Below are positions 1 to 10,151 of a DNA stretch of 64,000 bases, in pieces; within the stretch, counting starts at the first letter, position 1, and each line of letters begins with the position of its first letter. The stretch is from Nemertoderma westbladi (taxonomy: Eukaryota; Xenacoelomorpha; Nemertodermatida; Nemertodermatidae), in NCBI GenBank assembly GCA_032718475.1, contig JAUCBJ010006696.1:10001-74000 (forward strand), given 5' to 3'. The notes beneath the pieces were generated by a model. It saw only the letters and a program-made list of their open reading frames with translations, had not been told where the DNA came from and made no database searches. The position numbers and the translations under genes are program-made.

Positions 1-330
1 CAAGTAATTTTATCTATTGACTGGATTTTCAAAATTTCGTGCTAGCACCAAAATTTGCACACAGCACCGAAAAATACAAGTTTGATACGCTTGGTGCAAC
101 TCGTATATATTTCATCGAAACCAGAATCCTAAAAAACCCCAATTGCGTAAAAAAACAATTTTCAAACAATCAATTTACAAAATTGACATATTTCAAAATT
201 TGGTGCTGGCACAAAAATTTGGCACCCACCGAAAAAAACAAGTTTTAAATTTCTAAATCAATTTACATGAATTCCATCCAATTGCTAACACCAAAAAACC
301 GGTGTAAATAAAAAATAGAGATGTTACAAT
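1..330. repeat. ~163-bp satellite, partial array
   Basis: A motif reading TTGGTGCTAGCACC-like followed by TTTGCACNCA and CCGAAAAA recurs about every 163 bases here (near 35 and near 197). The same unit, in the same order, recurs at 41094-41450. No coding signal is visible; the short open frame at 39-248 is repeat sequence. The array is cut by the window start, so its full length is unknown. Confidence 0.7.
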
Positions 331-833
331 TAATATTTAATGAAATGTAATTTACGAAAAACGTCTCAAAAAAAGTGCCAAAAGTAGGGTTAAAAAATGG
401 TGCTATAACTCGAAAACTACCCAATATTTTTGAAAACGGTTTTCACTACTAAGAAGACAATAGATTTTTAGGAAAAGTCATAAAATTTCAGATTCCCAAC
501 TGCGTTTGTTTCAGAAATATAATAAAAAAACCACGGGGGGGTCATATTGACCCCCCCCCCCGGGTTTAATAGGGTTAATCCAGCCCTGGTCAGATGAACT
601 GTCTATACAGGATTCACAGTGATAGATAAGCCCAACTCCTGCTCTACAGTTAGTATCAACAGGAGGGATACACACATTGAATGCTGGACATGAAGAAACT
701 GACTGCTTGGCTTGCTGGGTCAGCAGACAACCCGATTTCAGACTTTGTTAATGCTGCATTAATTTTGCATTATGTTTTTACATAATCCACCATTGTATTG
801 TTTTTTAAATAGTTTGTAATGGGGAATAACACC
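331..833. other. Unique AT-rich spacer, no gene seen
   Basis: No open frame, RNA gene or element end is recognisable. The only marked feature is a C homopolymer at about 551-561. Confidence 0.6.
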
Positions 834-946
834 AAATTATGTCACTATAATTCAGGATATAGTGAATAAGGGATGAAAAAAAACCGTTAACAGAATAAAT
901 ACGCCTTTAATTTTTACAAGGTATAGAAAATCACCCACCTAAATTA
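834..946 (+). repeat. Copy 1 of a dispersed direct repeat
   Basis: This stretch (TTCAGGATATAGTGAATAAG, then CCGTTAACAGAATAAATACG) is repeated at about 20636-20900 and 21930-22215 in the same orientation. It directly abuts the left end of the split MITE. Confidence 0.7.
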
Positions 947-1405
947 CACCATGTCCTGGAATATAGTGTCGTTATTCTGGTACATGGACCCCCAGACATG
1001 TGAGCCAGAATTTTTATTTTCGCTTTCATTCTTTAGCTACAAACGTTTAAAAAAAGTGTCTCCGTCGATATTGCACCAGTTGCACCATAGTTATTATTCA
1101 ATCTTATAGTGATTTGTAGGTACTAGTGGAAAGCTGGCCATGCAAGGATTCCAAATATGTGAAAATATTTGAATTTGGTTGGGAAATAGCTGAGATATGG
1201 GCATTCGAATTTTGCATGTATTTGCTTCTGCTGCAGGCCATTTATTCTATTTAATAAATACACAATGTTCTAGAACATTTTGATTATGTATGAATATCCA
1301 TATACTAGTATTATCATTTAGGCATTGCATTGTTGCCAAGCTACTTATGAGATAAACAAAATGTTCTAGAACATTGTGTATTTATTAAATGGAATAAATG
1401 GCCTG
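947..1405. mobile_element. Left part of long-TIR MITE (TA target site)
   Basis: The element starts CACCATGTCCTGGAATATAG after a TA at 945-946. Its other end, the reverse complement, finishes at 20615 before TA at 20616-20617. Without BEL-1 it would be about 800 bp and almost wholly a foldback: 947-1290 pairs with 1357-1405 plus 20275-20615. The loop lies near 1290-1357, and TGTTCTAGAACA palindromes sit on both sides of it. It has no coding capacity. TA duplication and long inverted repeats fit a Tc1/mariner-type MITE. BEL-1 inserted into its right arm. Confidence 0.75.
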
Positions 1406-2691
1406 TGTACGCGCTTTTGAAGACCTTCAGCAGTTTAACCTGCCAAAATTTATATGTCTTTTGGTTTACAAATATACTTTAGAAGATGACAAATATTTAA
1501 TACCAATAAACACAACATTAGCAGAAGCCAGCCTAGTGCGCGTCCATTCACCCGCTGGATAATCCCGGGAGACTGGATTCTGAGGGCTTAAATTATTATT
1601 GCAGTGAAGCTTACGGTATTGTATTATTCGATTGATCGTTAATAATTAATTTCTGACTAATATTATTTACTTTCGGGAAATATTAACAGTTCCTTTAGGA
1701 CGTGGCGCTCTATCTAAGTAAACAGAGATATGACTTATACTAATCACAACGGTAAGTCGGTAAGGCTTAAGATTCACGTATGAGGCGCATTCTTTAGGAA
1801 ATGCTTAGTTATCAATCACAATCATGCACACTACCGGTAACACACAATACTGCTCACTAATTTGCCGACCGTCAATGAATTTTATCATATATAAAGAGAA
1901 TAGCAACGGACCAATGTAGTGCTTATCAAATAGCATTAAATCCACTACAAACCACAACAATATAAGTCGCAATCGCTATATATAACCCGTCTCTCTAACC
2001 TGTAGTGTATCAAGAAAATTGGGAAATTTGGGTTCTTTATATATGTTCTCCAAATAATATTCAACCAAAACACAACAGTAAATAGCAGTATAATAATGTA
2101 ATAACAACAAGTATTGAATTGTGAATGGTTTGATTTGATTTGCATTGATATATGAATTGAGTTGGATTGAATTGAATTGATAACAGTCATACGCTCTATA
2201 ATTTAAGCCTACTAATGTTTCTTCTAAAAGTATGAAACGAATTGATTCTAGAGCCGTTGTTCCTGGCCTAGACAGCAATAACAACAAAGTATCAAGAAAA
2301 AACTGTAAGACTGAACACTCTCCTTATGATCGGCCGAAAAGCTACACGTCGACAGGAAAAATCGCTCTGATTGGCTCAAGCCAAACAAAGAACCATGCGT
2401 CCAATGGCTGTTTCCATGTCAGCAACCAGCTGTTAGATGTCGTAATATGAATCATCAAGGCTAAGCTGTGAAAGGTATTTGGTGCATTGCAGGTTTTTTG
2501 CCTTACCATGTCCGCTAAAACACGTATATAGCAGAATGACTTTTATGTCCGTTAAAACACCTGTAACGGTACCTTGCGGGCGAGGGGAATATATATACAG
2601 TTAGATAACCTTTTTTAGAGTATTCCAGCGCCTGGGGGGAAACTGGATTGCGAAGCAAAAGGGCCAGTTATATCCCACAGAAGCTTTTACA
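1406..2691 (-). repeat. BEL-1 3' LTR
   Basis: Direct repeat of 18977-20269, offset 17571. In element orientation it begins TGTAAAAGC and ends GCGTACA. Differences from the 5' LTR that I can see are single bases near 1676, 2458 and 2604, and absence of a 7-bp duplication (GTGAACA) found near 19890. A purine-rich TGGGAGCGG just outside it (2692-2700, minus strand) is a possible polypurine tract. Confidence 0.93.
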
Positions 2692-2769
2692 CCGCTCCCA
2701 GAAAATGGGATTTGAGTCTATAAAATATACAAAATCACAGTTTCTAATATACGTAAATACTCTAAACAG

Positions 2770-5700
2770 TTAGTATTTCTTGCGCGGACGGCGTTTACGC
2801 AGTTTTTTAAAGCTAGCCAGAGTCCTTTTCTCTTTGGGGCGAGCCACTTTACAAGGAGGGCTATAACTCCTGGATGAAGGGTGCAATATGATTGCATCAG
2901 AGGGTGTAGGATTATGGTCGGTGTATCCGCCAGTCGAAGTACCGGGTTGATTGACATCAACGTCAGGTGAGAGGGGTCTAACGGCTTTGAGAGCTCGTTT
3001 CAAGACAGCCGCTCTTACGGGTCCTTTACGAGTGGTCTGAACGAGGGCCGTGGGTGGACCATAGGCAGTTAGAAACTTCCGGGGTTTAATGGTCCTTTCC
3101 AACTCGCGTTCGCGGGCTCGGTATTCGTAAGGCCTTCGATGTACTTCCTGCAACTCGGGGTGTGAGTTAACAAACAAGTCTCCATAGTCCGGATCCTGAC
3201 GGATATAATTGATTAAGTTATAGGAATGAAGGTCGCTAGGATTAACACTCCTGAGAAATTTGCGTACGAATTTAGTTGAAATACATTCTCCGACGCGCTT
3301 CAGTAGCTCGTAACTCGATATGCGTGATTTCTGTTCAACAGAAGCGAATAGATAAGGATGGAACGCATAAACTCCTTCGTAAGCGCGTCCGGGATAATAG
3401 CGATGGCGCGAATCACAATGTAAATCAGCGTTCGCTTCCCAAGCTCTGATGTAACGCAGTGTGATCATTTCATCTACGCTTTCCAAATCGTGATTAAAAG
3501 GGCAGTCGAAACTAGCATGTCCCTTTAGTTGACAATGGTGACATTGAGTCATAAATTGAGGGCAAACCGCAAAGATATGCAGGTTATTGAGTCTGCAATA
3601 TGCGCAATAAATTTCCATAGTCGGTTGTTCTTGGAAATAGGAACAGCGGACGTTGGTGTCCATGGGCGTATCGTGGTCTCTCGATGCGCATAACCGACAA
3701 CGTTGCCTAGAAACATAGTTGGCATGGCGATAATCGTACGCAGTGAGACACTGTGGGCCTTGATACCATTCTATGATGTAATCGTTGTCGCTGGTCCGGG
3801 GCGCGATAGGCTGAATCTCTTCAGATTCTAGACATATTGGTTCGTCTTCCAAGTGCATAGCTGAAGTGGGCGTGTCTGTCTCTTCAGGTGGACCTATCGT
3901 CTGAATTTCCACGACAGAATAACCTGTGGGGATTCGAGGTCTTTGTATAACTGAGGAGTGCAAGTTCGATATACAAATCTCTTGGAAAATGGCGAATCCA
4001 GCGCTATCCAACTTCTCTGCAGCTGAGTTTCTTAGGCTGAGTTTGGTCAAAGCGCGGTCTTTAAATTGGCTATCCACGTTGCGAAACGGGGTTAAAAATC
4101 GCCGGAAACATTCGAAACGGATGAATTTATTATGTTCATCTAGCTTAGCGAGTTTGGTCCCAAGTATTAATGGATGGGCGCGTATAGTACGACTGCACAC
4201 ATCGGCTAGCCAACCGGCAAGTGCGGTGTTTTCAAAGATCGTGTATATAGCTAAGGAGGGACGGAGTGGAACACTCATGAAGCTATACACGGCGCCAGGT
4301 GCGGTCAATGGTCCATCAAAGTATAATCGAGAATAATGGTCTCCGTATACCTGTTGATAGTTAATGGGATTTCCGACTTTGAAATTCCATCCGTATTCCT
4401 GAAAGGCAAGATGTCCGATGGAAGTTCGTTGCACCTTGGTAATGTTGCTAGACGTATTAGCATACATGGTGCGGAAGAAACCTCGACCTTCTGCCCAGGG
4501 AGCAATCAGCTGAGTATCAACGAAAGGGTATGGAATGTCCTCCATATTTCGAAAGTCGTTTTGGAGATCTCCATAAACAGCTGAGCCGATTTTAAGGATT
4601 CTTTCGTTGAACAACATCTCGAGTACGGGCTGGGGTAACATCGATCCATCGATGCCCATGGCCGGTTTGCGTTCGGTGTCAATGACGTGACGCTGCGCGA
4701 GTTCGAATTGTCCATGTCGGAGATTCTTTTGTGTTTCGGTGAGAGTTTCAAAAGAATAATCAATCAAGTCGGAACACGCTCGAGTAAACACGTGGGTAGA
4801 ACCAGCTAATCCGCGGATGTGGATCATGCGCGTAGTTCCTAGCTCTCCGACCGGAACGCTACCTTCATTATCGTAGGTGACAACTCCATACATCTCAATA
4901 ACATTAAGAGTTTCATTCCACTCCTTGGTGGCGTTCTCTAGGGTCATCCCTACTGGATGCCACAAGGTGGCGCATTGGTTAGCGTCAGGGAGATCACTAT
5001 ACTTCATATGCCGAGTGGTATACGTCTCCACATTTCCAAATCTTTGTATTTTCTCTTCTTCAAATAATACATCTAGATTCCAATGGACTAATCGAGTTTT
5101 AATAAATCCATCGAGGTTATAAGGAGGTTCTATATCTTTCTCGATTCGAGAAATGTTATATGGTTTTCTAAATGAGTTTACCTTTACTAACTGATCCAGA
5201 TGTTTCTGCAATTGTTCGAGTTCGACAATGTCTAGAGGATTTATTAGTGGTAGAAACTTTAAATCATGTGTCGGGTCTTCTGGTTTTACCATATAATATT
5301 GAGTCAGATTAACGTAATAAGGGTGGTCTTTAATCCCGTAAAACGAGTTCTGTAAAGGTCTAGCGCGTATGTTGACATCGTGTACCATACGACGGACAAG
5401 ATCCGCTCGATTGTCCGGAGGTTCAACGAGTATACCGTCAACACGAGCGGCCTCGATCGGCGGACGCTGTAACATAGGGGCGTCAGCGATAAGGTTTTGC
5501 GATCCTGTACTGATATCAACCGGTTGAGGTTGTATCGTCGCGAAGAGCTTGTCTCCGAAATGTGGAATCATAGAGGGATGATGAACGGTTTTAGAGTAGA
5601 GGTCCGTCATGAGGATTTGAGCTTCAGGTTGGGCTAAAGCGGCTTCTTCTCTTTCTTCCAGTTTCGTGTGTTTCTCTTCGATTAGATTTTCTTCCGCTTG

Positions 5701-7023
5701 TCTCTGTAAGCGTTCATCTAAAAATTCTTGTAGAGAATACGTGCGTCCAAGCTCGATGTCTTCCTCGAGGTTTTGGATTTCTCTATCGAACTGTGGCAAG
5801 GCTAACTCCTTCACCGATTGGACTTGTTGTTGTAATTTACGTTTCTCTAAACAATCTTGTGTTCCCTTTCCGATTTTCTGTCGAATGGCGTCTAAAGCGT
5901 TTCTTATAACGCTCTCCTCGACTTCCGTGGCGGGTTGTATCGGGTTTAATCCTGGACGATTGTAAGGATCAAAGGGCGATATTAGCTGCCCGCGTCCCAA
6001 TCCGGCTAAGTAGGATGGGCGGATGTCTAACGAACCCACTACCGGAGCACCACCGATTAGTTGTTCGGGTAACACTAAGTCTTTGAACAGGGAATATAGT
6101 TCGGGAGGATCAGTGATACTGTTAGGATCAAGAGTTTGAGGTCTCACTAGGGAATGAGGAGGCCTGACCGAGTATTCCGGAACTCTGATCATGGGTTTAT
6201 TCAGTGATCGTTTAAGACGAGCGATCGTGGGTGGTATGTCGAACAGGTTTCGCTCGAAACTCCCGTAAGTGTAACGCGTAAAACTATGTTTAGCGCAACG
6301 TCTCCGCGGATGTTTATGTCTTTCAATTTGTTGGTTAGGTCTAGGGCATTCGTCGCAATAATACCAAAGACGCACGTCCTGTAGAGGAAACGCGGGTGAT
6401 CGTTCTCCAGTTTTGCAGTATTCTTCCATTTGTTCAAAACTATCCGGGATAACAGGTAGTGGACGATCGGCGGTAAGATACATCATAGTGAAATAGAGCC
6501 GTTTGAGTTCGACTACAGGGTCGTGATGGATACCTTGAGGATATCGAGTCTCTAAGTTCTGCTGACTAGCGACGTTGAGATAGGTTTCTCTCAAAAACTC
6601 TAAGTATTCGTTGAAGTCGATGCGTTTATCCGGTTCTTCAACGTTTTCTCTTTCCAGTCTATTACGAATAGAATTTTCGTGATCTATTCTCGGTTTATCG
6701 TTACGACTCCGCTGGGTATGATATTTAAATAGAACCATTTCCCTTTCTGTATCTACATCGTCCGTATCATGTAAGTCGATAGGATGGCCGGTCGTTAGGA
6801 AGTCCATATACGTACCATTACGATTCGTATAGCGAGTGGTGAATTTTCGATAGTCCAATTCACGCGCAAGTTGCTCTTGGGACATCGGTGGTTCGATATA
6901 ACGACCATCGTCCTCCGTAATGGTTGGATCGGCTTCACCGCGTATTAAGCTATCCACAAATGCTTGCAAAGGTAGAGTATATCGCTCCCTAATACCAAGA
7001 TCATCTTCTATTAACTCCGTCAT
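2770..7023 (-). CDS. BEL-1 extra ORF4: DEDD-exonuclease-like, zinc-knuckle protein, 1417 aa
   Basis: This long intact frame lies between integrase and the 3' LTR, where some BEL elements carry env; no signal peptide or membrane segment is visible, so it is not an obvious envelope protein. About residues 710-930 resemble a DEDD 3'-5' exonuclease: TYDNEG (D-x-E, near 716), then KIGSAVYGD (near 811), then a Y-x3-E in IYTIFE (near 926) where a canonical DEDDy domain has Y-x3-D. Other parts: a Cys/His cluster near 222-246, paired CxxC motifs near 1110-1160, a CCHC knuckle CHHCQLKGHASFDC near 1161-1175, and a very basic C-terminus. The start ATG follows AG dinucleotides typical of a 3' splice site, so a spliced message is possible. 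The function is inferred; the rest of the protein is unrecognised. Confidence 0.75.
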   Translation of the reverse strand: MTELIEDDLGIRERYTLPLQAFVDSLIRGEADPTITEDDGRYIEPPMSQEQLARELDYRKFTTRYTNRNGTYMDFLTTGHPIDLHDTDDVDTEREMVLFKYHTQRSRNDKPRIDHENSIRNRLERENVEEPDKRIDFNEYLEFLRETYLNVASQQNLETRYPQGIHHDPVVELKRLYFTMMYLTADRPLPVIPDSFEQMEEYCKTGERSPAFPLQDVRLWYYCDECPRPNQQIERHKHPRRRCAKHSFTRYTYGSFERNLFDIPPTIARLKRSLNKPMIRVPEYSVRPPHSLVRPQTLDPNSITDPPELYSLFKDLVLPEQLIGGAPVVGSLDIRPSYLAGLGRGQLISPFDPYNRPGLNPIQPATEVEESVIRNALDAIRQKIGKGTQDCLEKRKLQQQVQSVKELALPQFDREIQNLEEDIELGRTYSLQEFLDERLQRQAEENLIEEKHTKLEEREEAALAQPEAQILMTDLYSKTVHHPSMIPHFGDKLFATIQPQPVDISTGSQNLIADAPMLQRPPIEAARVDGILVEPPDNRADLVRRMVHDVNIRARPLQNSFYGIKDHPYYVNLTQYYMVKPEDPTHDLKFLPLINPLDIVELEQLQKHLDQLVKVNSFRKPYNISRIEKDIEPPYNLDGFIKTRLVHWNLDVLFEEEKIQRFGNVETYTTRHMKYSDLPDANQCATLWHPVGMTLENATKEWNETLNVIEMYGVVTYDNEGSVPVGELGTTRMIHIRGLAGSTHVFTRACSDLIDYSFETLTETQKNLRHGQFELAQRHVIDTERKPAMGIDGSMLPQPVLEMLFNERILKIGSAVYGDLQNDFRNMEDIPYPFVDTQLIAPWAEGRGFFRTMYANTSSNITKVQRTSIGHLAFQEYGWNFKVGNPINYQQVYGDHYSRLYFDGPLTAPGAVYSFMSVPLRPSLAIYTIFENTALAGWLADVCSRTIRAHPLILGTKLAKLDEHNKFIRFECFRRFLTPFRNVDSQFKDRALTKLSLRNSAAEKLDSAGFAIFQEICISNLHSSVIQRPRIPTGYSVVEIQTIGPPEETDTPTSAMHLEDEPICLESEEIQPIAPRTSDNDYIIEWYQGPQCLTAYDYRHANYVSRQRCRLCASRDHDTPMDTNVRCSYFQEQPTMEIYCAYCRLNNLHIFAVCPQFMTQCHHCQLKGHASFDCPFNHDLESVDEMITLRYIRAWEANADLHCDSRHRYYPGRAYEGVYAFHPYLFASVEQKSRISSYELLKRVGECISTKFVRKFLRSVNPSDLHSYNLINYIRQDPDYGDLFVNSHPELQEVHRRPYEYRARERELERTIKPRKFLTAYGPPTALVQTTRKGPVRAAVLKRALKAVRPLSPDVDVNQPGTSTGGYTDHNPTPSDAIILHPSSRSYSPPCKVARPKEKRTLASFKKLRKRRPRKKY

Positions 7024-8672
7024 ATCTGCTATCTGAGTTTATTAATATCAAATAAGTTTGTATTTAGGCGAGCGGGCGTCGCTGCCTACTTTTCTTTGCC
7101 CCCGGACAGTGGGATTCTCAGCGCCGATGTACCGTCGTCGCGGTGTTTACGCCAACATGTAGCAACAGCATGACAACGATAACCGGCACAAGTCACTCCA
7201 CTGTCCGTCCCAAAGGCTTGGATCCACTTAGGTTCTTTCTATAGGAGAGTTGGGCTATTTTTACAATTGCGACTAGCTACTGTAAACATACTTTAGCAGT
7301 AACATTCACCTATAAACGCACAAATTCCACACAACTGTCAACAACTGCACACACACAGGCCATTTGTCCGTTAGTCAGTGCCTTCCAGAATGTCACTTTA
7401 TTACTGTGTATCCTTGGATACTAACAGTGTGCTATGTTCTCTATGCTATGCAATGGGACAAGCTTTCTATTGTTCTTTTAACTTGCTTCTAATTCTAGCG
7501 TGGGTGTTGCTATGGTGACATTATGGAATGCTAGCGGTAGAATTAGGGTAATTCTCATGCATACAGATCTGGGATGCTATTTAATAATAATTCTTTAATT
7601 GTCAATATCCTCTTTATGCATGATTTTATTGATTTTATCGGCTATTGACTATATGTTGGGGATTCTCGCACTCTAATACACTCAATAGGATGAATCTCCG
7701 CTCCCATGATCTATTAATTAATGGAATTTTGGGAATGTTATAAATTGTACAAAATGACAATTTATGAAATTCATTTAAAAATATGAATTTAAATTTATTC
7801 CCGTGAATTTTATTATTTGATGTTAAAATTGACACAATTTGATTCCAGAGCAGGTCTGGGGACATAGGATCCTTAATTCTATGAAATTTGTCTTTTAAGA
7901 GTATCGGGAAGTGCTACGATATCTTAATCGACTAGAATTGTTAACGGATCTGAATTTTACAGATTTTAATAAATATTAAATTAATATTTAAGATGGGCAC
8001 CGATTTATTCCAGAACTTGTCTGGGGACGTTAACCATTGATTCTAGAATAATTTGTCTTTCAAGTATATCGGTGGGTGCCGCGATATCTTAATCGACTAG
8101 AATTACAGATGGTCAAAAGGTTTAACAGATTTATTTGCGTTTTACGCTACTGTTAGAGGGACATCACGCTACTATATGTATTATTTAATATAAGGTAGAA
8201 GAGCAATATCGCACGAAGCAATGTCAGTGTGAAGAGGCAAGTCGTTTCCAAGGTCTACCCAGAGCTTGGCTTAGCCGAGACACGAGGATCTGAACTTTGC
8301 ATTCCTAATACTCTGCCTACCAATAATACTTGAATATAGTAGTGGCTTTATTGTACTTTAAGAAGTACGGACATTTCATCTTACTGTAGTCACGTATTTA
8401 TAATATGATACGGACAGTAAGGAAAGAGAAAAAATTATTTCTCGCCGTCGCACTAAATATATATTATAAGTAATTACGTACGTAATAAACACTAATATAT
8501 TGCACTAATCTACTAAGTAATACTAAAATAACATTCTACTAAATAAAATTGAATAAAAACGATTATAATAAAGTACATAATAAAGTTCGCATATAAAAAT
8601 ATAATAAAATAGATAAAACAATATAGTCATACACCCACTCCAGACGTATCACGTTAGGGAGTCCCTAGATGT
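7024..8672 (-). other. BEL-1 spacer between integrase and ORF4
   Basis: No coding frame of note. It contains two related blocks, about 7850-7900 and 8020-8100, each with GATTCCAGAGCAGGTCTGG-like and ATCTTAATCGACTAGAATT motifs, so an internal duplication is likely. The stretch could hold a splice acceptor or promoter for ORF4, but nothing decisive is visible. Confidence 0.5.
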
Positions 8673-10151
8673 TTAAGGAATTAGGGAGGTGGTCGTGGGA
8701 AGAGTGTCTTGCCTTCCATAGTTTCCAGAGAGTTCCCTGTCTCTTTCCAGTAAACATAAACGACCAACTGGGCGATTGAGTTGTTGCGTCTCAAAGATGA
8801 TGCCTGGTTTCTTGAAGTTACGCCGCATGACGATGAGTTCTACTGAGCGTACTAAACCATCATCTGAGATGTGTGTCTCGATGATACGACCTGTCTGCCA
8901 CCGTTTACGTGGGAGGTCTGGATCTACAATAAGCACCATATCTCCGGCGCTGACGTTTTCTTGCTGCGCAAACCACTTAGTTCGAAGTTGTAGCGTGGGC
9001 AGATAATGTTTCTCGAAATGGTCAGCGAAACGACGGGATAGCAACTGCATAAGTTGCCAAGTTCGACGGCAGTATTCGTCTCCGTCGGCAATCTCCGATC
9101 GTGGGAGCATGGCTACAGGTTTCTTCAGTAGGAAGTGCGCGGGTGTTAGCGCTTCCAGGGAATCGGGACTCGATGAGACTGGCATAAGCGGTCTCTCGTT
9201 GAGATAGGCAGCGATTTCCTCCATTAACGTCCGCAAAAGTTCGTCGGTGAGATACGCGCGGCATGGCACTATAAAGTGAAATGCGGTTTTGACACTTCGA
9301 ATTAATCTCTCCCAACTTCCTCCCCACCAAGGGGCGTCGGCAGCGTTGAAGGTCCAGCTAGACGCTGTTATCCTTAGCTGGTCGTCCACCTGTCTTTGGT
9401 TCCAGTCCTTCACGTAAGCCTGTATCTCGTTGTTGGCACCTATGAAGTTCGTTCCTTTATCCGATCTCATGGTATTACTCGTCCCGAAGCGAGCGATCTG
9501 TCGTCGTAAACTTAAGACGAAGCTGTTGGTAGATAGATCGTTCACCATATCGAGATGGATGGCTCTACAAGTCATGCACACGAAGATGACACACCATCTC
9601 TTGACTATAGTCCTCGCACGATATACTTCAATAGGGCCAAATAAATCTACACCAGTATTAGTAAAAGGTGGTTCATAGAAGCTTACTCGTTCCCTAGGTA
9701 ATTCTGCCTCTCGCTGTGTTAAAGGCCTACTGAATGCTTTCCTACAGGGTATGCAGTTCCTAAGAACTTGGTTCAGAGCTCTACGGGGTTTATCAAAATA
9801 ATAGCGAGTTCGAATTTCGCTAAGAATTCGTTCTCTCCCAGCATGATAAAGTTTACCGTGAACGTCTACAATCATCTTGATTTGTACTTCAAGATTTCTA
9901 ATAAGTATGGGGAATTTGGTGTCAAAGGATAAGGGCGCGTTGGTGAGTCTTCCTCCAACACGTATTAACCCATCTATCATTGTGCTCGAGAATCGATCCC
10001 TTAAGCGCATCTGTGGATTTCTCAACAACAGGAAGTACTTTTCGGAATCCTCATAGCATTGCAGGAGTCTCAGTATCTGTTTATTTGTTTCTTCATACTC
10101 CTGGTGACTAATTTTCTCTTTTAGAAAACGATCAGATATCTTATATTTGGG
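8673..10151 (-). CDS. BEL-1 integrase
   Basis: The frame is the same as RT-RNase H and is separated from it only by one TGA at 10152-10154. An N-terminal HHCC-type zinc domain is visible (two His in a VHGKLYH segment, then NCIPCRKA). The catalytic core follows: D in GVDLFGP, D in RSDKGTNF, and E in WWGGSWERL. This is the D,D-35-E layout of retroviral-type integrases, which insert the cDNA into the host chromosome. A C-terminal region with DMVLIVDPDLPR resembles the usual DNA-binding tail of Pao integrases. The first in-frame ATG is near 10028; if the TGA is read through, no separate start is needed. Confidence 0.9.
   Translation of the reverse strand, partial: PKYKISDRFLKEKISHQEYEETNKQILRLLQCYEDSEKYFLLLRNPQMRLRDRFSSTMIDGLIRVGGRLTNAPLSFDTKFPILIRNLEVQIKMIVDVHGKLYHAGRERILSEIRTRYYFDKPRRALNQVLRNCIPCRKAFSRPLTQREAELPRERVSFYEPPFTNTGVDLFGPIEVYRARTIVKRWCVIFVCMTCRAIHLDMVNDLSTNSFVLSLRRQIARFGTSNTMRSDKGTNFIGANNEIQAYVKDWNQRQVDDQLRITASSWTFNAADAPWWGGSWERLIRSVKTAFHFIVPCRAYLTDELLRTLMEEIAAYLNERPLMPVSSSPDSLEALTPAHFLLKKPVAMLPRSEIADGDEYCRRTWQLMQLLSRRFADHFEKHYLPTLQLRTKWFAQQENVSAGDMVLIVDPDLPRKRWQTGRIIETHISDDGLVRSVELIVMRRNFKKPGIIFETQQLNRPVGRLCLLERDRELSGNYGRQDTLPTTTSLIP

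Noticed and set aside
1945-2287. Open frames inside the LTRs (also 19516-19966)
   Set aside because: They repeat in both LTRs, are AT-rich and lack coding character.
2770-7023. ORF4 as a retroviral-type envelope protein
   Set aside because: No signal peptide, transmembrane helix or furin-like context is visible; zinc and nuclease-like motifs point elsewhere.
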